A DNA stretch of 56,390 nucleotides from NCBI GenBank assembly GCA_019694735.1, contig JAIBBJ010000017.1:1-56390 (forward strand), given 5' to 3'. Shown in pieces: positions 50,952 through 56,390 of this stretch (position 1 is the first letter of the stretch; every line of letters starts with the position of its first letter). Made by a program: the position numbers and the translations under genes. The DNA comes from Gemmatimonadaceae bacterium. Its GTDB lineage: Bacteria; Gemmatimonadota; Gemmatimonadetes; Gemmatimonadales; Gemmatimonadaceae. Below the pieces are notes generated by a model, which saw only the letters and a list, made by a program, of their open reading frames with translations, made no database searches and was not told the origin of the DNA.

Positions 50952-51508
50952 CGCCCGAGCCCGCGCACGGCCCGGGGCACGGGCCCGCCGCGCGGCACGG
51001 GGCCGCGCTCGCCGCGCGAGGCGAGCCCGCGCGGCCCCTCGTACCACCACATCGCCGAGGTCCGGTCACGCCGCCGGTCCCAGATGAAGCCGCGTTGCCC
51101 CTCGTGCGGGAGTCGACGCAGGAACTCCACGCGCGAGAGCACGCCGGATCCGCGGTCGGCGACCGCGTAGACGACGGCCGCGCTCGAGTCCGGCAGCCGC
51201 ACCTGCAGCCGTCGCCGCACCTCATCCGGCCCGGGGCCGTCGAGCTGGATGCACTCGTAGAGCGGCAGGATGTCGGGTGCACGCCGGCCGATGAGCGCAT
51301 GCACCGCGAAGATGCGCGTCAGGGCCGGCGGCAGCGTGGCGAACGCCGCCGAGTCGCCGACGGCGGAGTCGGCCGCGAGCGCGTTCCAGTCCACGGTCGC
51401 GGCGTGCGCCTCGGTCACGCCGCGGCGCACGAGCAGGGCCGCGACCACCGGGGCCGCGATCATGAGGCCCAGGAGCGCCCCGACGCCGACCCGGGACGCC
51501 CGGCTCAC
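50876..51508 (-). CDS. Uncharacterised membrane-anchored protein, 3' end antisense to murB
   Basis: 210 residues from GTG 51508, which overlaps the stop of the upstream outer-membrane gene as GTGA. One N-terminal TM segment (VGVGALLGLMIAAPVVAALLV). The rest is soluble, with LYECIQLDGPGPDEVRRRLQVRLPDSSAAVVYAV, probably periplasmic. No family is recognised. The last 76 bp overlap murB on the opposite strand; the Arg/Gly-rich C-terminus may be an extension produced by loss of an earlier stop. Confidence 0.5.
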   Translation of the reverse strand: MSRASRVGVGALLGLMIAAPVVAALLVRRGVTEAHAATVDWNALAADSAVGDSAAFATLPPALTRIFAVHALIGRRAPDILPLYECIQLDGPGPDEVRRRLQVRLPDSSAAVVYAVADRGSGVLSRVEFLRRLPHEGQRGFIWDRRRDRTSAMWWYEGPRGLASRGERGPVPRGGPVPRAVRGLGRQLFASSCADSSANSPMNPISGSRD

Positions 51509-53670
51509 CAGCGCTGACCGAACTCGAGGAAGATGCGCCACGGGGAGTCAGGGTGGTCCACCGCCTTGGCGACGACCGCGCCGACGGCGCCCCCGAAGAA
51601 GCGCAGCGACATCCCGATGGAGGTGCGCGGATGGCCGGTCGGTTCCGAGCCGAGCGCGGTGACCGTGGCCAGCGCTTCCGCTGTGGACGCGCGCGCCCAA
51701 CCCGATTGCGCGGAGAGCCCGAGCGCCGGCGCCGGCGGCGGCAGCCAGAACCGTTCGGTCACCTGCAGCGGGGCACTCAGCACGGGGAACCGGTAGAGCA
51801 CACCGCCGCGCAGCACGGCTGCCTGATCCCCCGCGAACTCCTTGTAGCCGTATCCGGGGAGATTCTGGTTCCGGCCGAGCTCGAAGAGCTGCTGCGGTGG
51901 GGCGCCCGGATCGGTGATGCCCACATCGAGACGGGCCCCGAAGGAGAACGGGCCGCGATTCGTCCGGGCCGTGAATCGCGCCTCGCCCCGCTGGTACGCC
52001 AGGTCGCCGTCGCCGCGCTCGTAGTAGAGCCGCATGCCGGCTCCCGAGCGCAGGAACTCCAGCGTGACGTCGGGTCGGTACTCCCACGTCACCGCGCTCC
52101 GCACGTACCGGCCCGGCGTGATGGCGCGATTCTCGAGGAAGGGACGTCCGATGCCGAGCGGATTCCGATCCACATTCATGCGGACGTCCCGATCCTCCGC
52201 GGCGGCGACGTCGAGACGGAACTGCCCCTGCTGGCGCGCGCCCACGAAGCGCATCACCTGGCCCCCGGCGGTCCAGCGGTCCACGTAGTCGTAGTTGTCA
52301 CGCCCGAGCAGCGCGCCCAGCGTCGAGCCGGAGTCGAACGGGCTGCGGAAATCGTTCGTGATGTCGAGCGATCGCTGCAGCCGCACCGCCCAGATGGTGC
52401 GTTCGCGCCGGAGGTCGGCGACCAGCCGGCCGCGGGCGGTCCCCTCCACCCAGGCCCAGCCGGCCGCCCCGCGCACCGTCAGCCCGGGGACGGCATCGCG
52501 GAATCGCAGCACCGCCCCGAGCCCGGTGAACGGCCCTTGCACGCGATCGACGCGGAGGAGGTCGCTCAGCCGTTCGGTCTCGAGGGAGAAGCGCGGCGGT
52601 CCCGTCGGGCGCCAGCGGTCGGGCGCCACATCATTGAAGTCCTCGGCGCTCACGTCGGCCGTCATCTCACCGAGCTCGGTGGACCAGGCCGTGAAGGCGG
52701 CGAGCGTATCCTTCGGCGCGATCACGAGGCGGAAGGGGCGGATCGCGAGGCTGTCCCCGGGTGTCCCCGGCTCCACCCCCGCGGGGATCGGGAGCAGTTC
52801 ACGGTCCACGAATCGCGTCAGGATCCGGAAGACCGCTCGCGAGTCGCCGACCGAGTTCGAACTCGCGTGCGCCTCGAACCGTTGACGTGCCGGCAGCCAG
52901 AACTGGCCCTCGGCCTCGGCGTTCTCCGCTTCCACGTACGCGATGCCCTGGAGACCGGCGTCGCGGAGGAGATCCCACTTCGGCTTCGGACCGCCGACGA
53001 CGGCGAAGAAGCCGCGCATCCGGACGATGTGGCGCCGGACCGCGTCAAGATCGAGCTCCCCGATGAACACCACGCTCTTCGCCGGCAGGCCCTCGCGGAC
53101 CGCCACCTGCACGCGCACGATCGGGATCGTGCGGTCACCCGCCCCCATCGTGACGATCGTGTCGCCACCGCCATAGCGGTAGTACCGCTCGCGGTCCGCC
53201 GCGAGCGGGTGGACCGCATAGAGCGGGTCGGGGTTGCGCCGGCGTGCGGAACGGCGGGCCGCCTCGCTCGTGTCGCGACCGAAGAGCAGCGCCAGGCGGT
53301 TGCCATACAGCGATGGGATCGCCCAGCCCGATCGGAACAGGCCGAGGCTCGCGAACGTCGTCCCGATCGCCTGGGTGCGGTATCCGGTGACCTCCTGCTC
53401 GTAGGCGCCGGTACGGTCCCAGGTGAGCGTGCTCGCGACCTGCTCGAGCGACACCGACATCTCCACGCGCTCGGAGCGCCGATTGCCGATCGAGATCTCA
53501 CTCTCCAGGCGCGAACGGTACCCGCCCAGCCCCGGCGGCACATGACGGTTGAGTTCCGCGGCCTCCGTGACCAGCGTCCGGAGCGCCTCGGACGCGTACG
53601 TGGCCGTGTCCCCCCGCGGGAGGGTGTCCGCGGGCAGGGAGAGGGCGAGCAGGAGGGCGGGTAGCAGCAT
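51505..53670 (-). CDS. Outer-membrane beta-barrel protein (DUF5686/Omp85-like C-terminus)
   Basis: 721 residues with a short signal peptide (LLPALLLALSLPA). The N-terminal half (~1-400) is mixed alpha/beta, with helix-strand units. The C-terminal half shows alternating hydrophobic/aromatic strands (for example VRGAAGWAWVEGTARG, IWAVRLQRSLDI, FSFGARLDVGI, RIFLEFGQRW) and ends in an aromatic residue (Trp), as required for barrel assembly. This layout resembles DUF5686 or surface-antigen-type proteins. The ligand or role is unknown. It is followed by an overlapping gene (GTGA). Confidence 0.65.
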   Translation of the reverse strand: MLLPALLLALSLPADTLPRGDTATYASEALRTLVTEAAELNRHVPPGLGGYRSRLESEISIGNRRSERVEMSVSLEQVASTLTWDRTGAYEQEVTGYRTQAIGTTFASLGLFRSGWAIPSLYGNRLALLFGRDTSEAARRSARRRNPDPLYAVHPLAADRERYYRYGGGDTIVTMGAGDRTIPIVRVQVAVREGLPAKSVVFIGELDLDAVRRHIVRMRGFFAVVGGPKPKWDLLRDAGLQGIAYVEAENAEAEGQFWLPARQRFEAHASSNSVGDSRAVFRILTRFVDRELLPIPAGVEPGTPGDSLAIRPFRLVIAPKDTLAAFTAWSTELGEMTADVSAEDFNDVAPDRWRPTGPPRFSLETERLSDLLRVDRVQGPFTGLGAVLRFRDAVPGLTVRGAAGWAWVEGTARGRLVADLRRERTIWAVRLQRSLDITNDFRSPFDSGSTLGALLGRDNYDYVDRWTAGGQVMRFVGARQQGQFRLDVAAAEDRDVRMNVDRNPLGIGRPFLENRAITPGRYVRSAVTWEYRPDVTLEFLRSGAGMRLYYERGDGDLAYQRGEARFTARTNRGPFSFGARLDVGITDPGAPPQQLFELGRNQNLPGYGYKEFAGDQAAVLRGGVLYRFPVLSAPLQVTERFWLPPPAPALGLSAQSGWARASTAEALATVTALGSEPTGHPRTSIGMSLRFFGGAVGAVVAKAVDHPDSPWRIFLEFGQRW

Positions 53671-53733
53671 CAGGGCAGTGGTCCGGGCGGAGGTCCTACG
53701 GCGGGACCGCGCGCCCGGATTCTACACCGACGC

Positions 53734-53762
53734 TTGCTCGCTGGACATCATCCGGGCATTCT
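53734..53762 (+). promoter_or_regulatory. Promoter of the SLC13 transporter, predicted leaderless
   Basis: TTGCTC (53734-53739), 17 bp, then CATTCT (53757-53762), ending 7 bp before ATG 53770; no Shine-Dalgarno. Confidence 0.45.
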
Positions 53763-53769
53763 TGCCGCG

Positions 53770-55242
53770 ATGGAATCCGCTCCCGCCCCGACGCCGGCGC
53801 GCGCCTTCACCGGCGCCCAGGCGATCGCGCTCGCCGCGGGCCCGATGACCGGCCTCGCCCTCCGTGCGCTCGCGCCCGGCGGCCTCCCGCCGGCAGCCGC
53901 GGGCGTCCTCGGGGTCGGAGCGTGGATGGCCATCTGGTGGATCACCGAGTGCCTTCCGCTCGCCGTCACCGCCTTGCTGCCCATCGCCGTCTTCCCCCTT
54001 CTCGGAGTGACGACGACGAAGGAGGCCGCCGCCAGCTTCGCGAACGAGGTGGTCTATCTCTACCTCGGCGGCTTCCTCCTCGCGGCGGCCCTCGAGCATT
54101 GGCACGCGCACCATCGCATCGCGCTGGGCGTCATCCGACGCGTCGGCACCAGCTCCCGGCAGCTCGTGCTCGGCGTCATGCTCGCGACCGCGTTCGTGTC
54201 GATGTGGATCTCGAACACGGCGACCGCGGCGATGATGTATCCCATCGCCCTTGCCATCGGAGCGCTGTTCGGCACCGGCGAGGCGGCCCGGAGCCAACGG
54301 GTCGCCCTGCTCCTCGGCGTCGCGTTCGCGGCGAGCATCGGCGGAATGGGGACGCTCCTGGGGACGCCGCCCAACCTGATCCTCGCGGCGGCGGCGAAGG
54401 ATCTCGCCGGTGTGACGCTCGACTTCGTCGGCTTCCTCCGCTTCGGGCTGCCGACGATGCTCGTGCTGCTGCCGCTGTGCTGGGTCCTGCTGGTGTTCGT
54501 CTTCCATCGCGAACGGATCGAGCTCGGCACCGAGGGCCTCGCGCTGCTCGAGTCGCGTCGGGCCGCCCTCGGCCGCCTCGAGGGCGGCGAGGCGCGCGTC
54601 ATGGTCGTATTCGTCGCGATGGCCGCAGCGTGGTTCTTCCGGGAGCCGAAGGCGATCGGCGCATTCACCATCCCGGGGCTGACCGACCTGGCGCCGCGGC
54701 TCACCGACGCCGGGATCGCCGTGATCGGCGGCATCGTGCTCTTCCTGGTGCCGGGCCGCACGAAGGCGGGGACCGTGCGGCCGCTGCTCACGTGGCGCGA
54801 GGCCCGCGAGATCCCGTGGGACGTGCTCTTGCTCTTCGGCGGAGGGCTGTCGCTCGCCGCGGCGATGGAATCGAGCGGACTGGCCGAGCGCATCGGCACG
54901 TGGATGGCGGGGCTGCAGGGGCTTCCGCTCCCCCTCGTGCTGCTGGGGCTCGCGGTCGTGACGGTGATCATCTCGGAGCTCGCCTCCAATGCGGCGACGG
55001 CCTCGATGGGCATGCCGATCGCGGTCTCCCTCGCACACGCGCTCGGGCAGCCACCGCTGCTCGTGATGATGGTGGTCGGGCTCGCCGCCTCGGTCGGGTA
55101 CGCCCTGCCCATGGCAACCCCGCCGAACGCGATCGTCTTCGGCAGCGGGGAGCTGACGGTGAAGGACATGGCGCGGGCCGGGCTCGCACTCGACGTGCTC
55201 GGCATCCTCGTCGTCGTCGGCGTGGTGCTCATCGCGTTCTAG
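53770..55242 (+). CDS. SLC13/DASS-type anion transporter
   Basis: 490 residues, around 11-12 TM segments. Divalent anion:sodium symporter motifs in both repeats: SNTATAAMMYPIA (~residues 150-162) and SNAATASMGMPIA (~415-427), plus GGMGTLLGTPPNLIL and ALPMATPPNAIVFGSG, which form the two substrate/sodium hairpins. Family members carry dicarboxylates such as succinate or malate, or sulfate; the nearby fumarase does not prove a substrate. A leaderless promoter candidate precedes it. Confidence 0.9.
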   Translation: MESAPAPTPARAFTGAQAIALAAGPMTGLALRALAPGGLPPAAAGVLGVGAWMAIWWITECLPLAVTALLPIAVFPLLGVTTTKEAAASFANEVVYLYLGGFLLAAALEHWHAHHRIALGVIRRVGTSSRQLVLGVMLATAFVSMWISNTATAAMMYPIALAIGALFGTGEAARSQRVALLLGVAFAASIGGMGTLLGTPPNLILAAAAKDLAGVTLDFVGFLRFGLPTMLVLLPLCWVLLVFVFHRERIELGTEGLALLESRRAALGRLEGGEARVMVVFVAMAAAWFFREPKAIGAFTIPGLTDLAPRLTDAGIAVIGGIVLFLVPGRTKAGTVRPLLTWREAREIPWDVLLLFGGGLSLAAAMESSGLAERIGTWMAGLQGLPLPLVLLGLAVVTVIISELASNAATASMGMPIAVSLAHALGQPPLLVMMVVGLAASVGYALPMATPPNAIVFGSGELTVKDMARAGLALDVLGILVVVGVVLIAF

Positions 55243-55256
55243 CCGGGGCGCCCGCT

Positions 55257-55262
55257 TAGGTT
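55257..55262 (+). promoter_or_regulatory. Candidate -10 box of a leaderless promoter
   Basis: TAGGTT ends 8 bp before ATG 55271, with a pyrimidine run between, in the 28-bp gap after the transporter. No good -35 is seen. Confidence 0.3.
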
Positions 55263-55270
55263 TCTCCCCG

Positions 55271-55786
55271 ATGCGCCACGACTACTCGTTCGTCGCCGAC
55301 ACCGATTCGCTCGATGCGCTCAGGCGCTTGCGGCGCGGATGGGCCGGCTGGGAGCTCGCCGAGGGGGAGTTCCGCGTGCGGCTCCGGGCCGGCGGCACCG
55401 TGCGCTGCCATGTCGACCGCGCGGAGATCGAATCGGGGTTCGAGGTCTCCTGCCTCGTGGCGGACTTCCTCGAGGAGCAGGAGACGCTGCCCGCGCGTGA
55501 TTCCGCGTTCACCTCGCATCCCAACGAGGTGGCGGTCTTCCGCGGCGTGACGTGGCTTGAGCGGCGGCCCGACCTCGGCCCCGAGCATTCGATCCAATAC
55601 AGCGGGATCCCCGGCATCGCGATCCCCGACGCCGCGGTCGCGAAGTGCGACTTCACGGATGCGATCGCCGTCACCAACGCGGAGGCGGCCCTGATCGTGC
55701 GGCTCGCCCTGCGGCCCGGATGGCTCGAGGTGCTGGAGGACCGCACGGAGGTGGAGGAGTTCCTCGCGTTGCGGGGGTTCGCGTGA
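55271..55786 (+). CDS. Uncharacterised soluble protein
   Basis: 171 residues, no signal peptide or TM. Visible features: SLDALRRLRRGWAGWELAEGEF, RCHVDRAEIESGFEVSCLVADFLEE, and a C-terminal VTNAEAALIVRLALRPGWLEVLEDRTEV segment. Cys in RCHVD, VSCLV and AKCDF could be structural. No family recognised. GTGA overlap with the tag gene suggests coupled expression. Confidence 0.6.
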   Translation: MRHDYSFVADTDSLDALRRLRRGWAGWELAEGEFRVRLRAGGTVRCHVDRAEIESGFEVSCLVADFLEEQETLPARDSAFTSHPNEVAVFRGVTWLERRPDLGPEHSIQYSGIPGIAIPDAAVAKCDFTDAIAVTNAEAALIVRLALRPGWLEVLEDRTEVEEFLALRGFA

Positions 55787-56390
55787 GCGCGCACCTCGCC
55801 GATGGACTCGTGCGGCACGAGGACGGCGTGGTGCGGTGCTGGTGGTGCGGCACCGACCCGCTGTACGTCCGCTACCACGACCTGGAGTGGGGCACCCCGG
55901 TGACCGATGAGGTCCGGCTCTTCGAGAAGCTGTCGCTCGAGGGGTTCCAGGCGGGGCTCAGCTGGATCACGATCCTGCGGAAGCGGGAGCGCTTCCGGGA
56001 GGTCTTCGCGGGCTTCCGCCCGGAGGCGGTCGCCCGCTTCGGCGCGCGTGACGTCGCGCGGCTGCTGCGCGATCCCGGCATCGTCCGCCACCGCGGCAAG
56101 GTCACCGCCGTCATCGAGAACGCGCGCCGGTACGAGGCGCTGTGCGCGGAGTTCGGCTCGCTCGCGGCGTTCATCTGGAGCTTCGAGCCGCGCGGCGCAC
56201 GCCCGGCGCCGACCGCGCGTCAGGCGATCCCCGCCGTGGTGCCGGCATCCGCCGCGATGTCCAAGGCGCTCAAGGTCCGCGGCTGGCGGTTCGTCGGGCC
56301 GACGACGATGTACGCGCTCTTCCAGGCGATGGGGCTGGTGAACGACCATCTGGCGGGATGTCGCCGGCGCGCGGAGGTGGATGCCGTGCG
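55783..56390 (+). CDS. tag: DNA-3-methyladenine glycosylase I, 3'-truncated by the window end
   Basis: At least 202 residues from GTG 55783 (overlapping the previous stop as GTGA); no stop before the window edge. It excises 3-methyladenine in base-excision repair. It aligns along its length with E. coli Tag: CWWCGTDPLYVRYHDLEWG, the LEGFQAGLSWITILRKRE helix with the catalytic Glu, GIVRHRGKVTAVIENARRY, KALKVRGWRFVGPTT and LVNDHLAGC. Zinc ligands (N-terminal Cys, YHD His, and NDH...C near the C-terminus) are all present. The N-terminus is ~15 residues longer than E. coli Tag. Confidence 0.95.
   Translation, partial: MSAHLADGLVRHEDGVVRCWWCGTDPLYVRYHDLEWGTPVTDEVRLFEKLSLEGFQAGLSWITILRKRERFREVFAGFRPEAVARFGARDVARLLRDPGIVRHRGKVTAVIENARRYEALCAEFGSLAAFIWSFEPRGARPAPTARQAIPAVVPASAAMSKALKVRGWRFVGPTTMYALFQAMGLVNDHLAGCRRRAEVDAV

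Noticed and set aside
1-56390. tRNA, rRNA, insertion sequences, CRISPR arrays or prophage
   Set aside because: Gaps between genes are short (all under 260 bp) and show no cloverleaf, rRNA, transposase or integrase signatures.

Overview
The window is GC-rich (around 70%), densely coded bacterial chromosomal DNA. The cell has an outer membrane: there is an RND pump, an outer-membrane beta-barrel protein, lipoprotein signals and MurB. Gene content points to Gemmatimonadota: a large BNR-repeat protein, a PSMA-like M28 peptidase, a PafA-like phosphatase, an SPFH protein, a plasmid-type RPA initiator and a compact his operon. This assignment is an inference from family content, not a phylogenetic result. 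No rRNA, tRNA, CRISPR array or insertion sequence was seen.

Layout. 1-4350: end of an RND adaptor gene and its pump. 4418-6680: a charged histone-H1-like protein, a MerR-like regulator and an RPA-type replication initiator. 6867-14855: CtpA-like protease, TolB-like lipoprotein, SPFH protein, small zinc protein, methyltransferase, YhaM-like nuclease, class I fumarase and an NTF2-like secreted protein. 15087-15540: zinc-ribbon protein and cold-shock protein. 15643-18220: a small unknown gene, NUDIX-type regulator, YggX and a metallo-beta-lactamase-fold enzyme. 18228-25101 (minus): hydrolase, MoeZ, M28 peptidase, aldo/keto reductase homologue and PafA-like phosphatase, divergent from the BNR protein (25238-28456). 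28543-33603: argCBD (minus) divergent from argR and argH. 33604-34517: an AT-rich island, an HTH protein and a second cold-shock gene. 34724-39468: membrane proteins, ispG, a SpoT/MESH1-like hydrolase and a Wzz/BY-kinase-like protein. 39574-46980: his leader peptide and hisGDCHABFN-IE. 47014-49943: an inactive plus active M16 peptidase pair. 49947-56390: murB, an unknown protein, an outer-membrane protein, an SLC13 transporter, an unknown protein and the start of tag.

The most interesting element is upstream of hisG. A 28-codon leader peptide has six His codons within eight. A Rho-independent terminator follows, and a 13-nt segment can pair (12 of 13) with the terminator's 5' side. This is the architecture of a histidine attenuator. 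In the arginine region, near-identical palindromes (GCATACTWATGC core) lie on the argC promoter and ahead of argH, with the argR gene between them. Several promoters place the -10 hexamer only 6-9 nt before the start codon, so leaderless mRNAs look common in this genome.

Coupling is heavy. The his and arg operons mostly use ATGA or similar overlaps, and the his operon encodes every step from PRPP to histidine, including a HisN-type phosphatase. The arginine set is incomplete here (no argJ/argA, argF or argG), so those genes must lie elsewhere.
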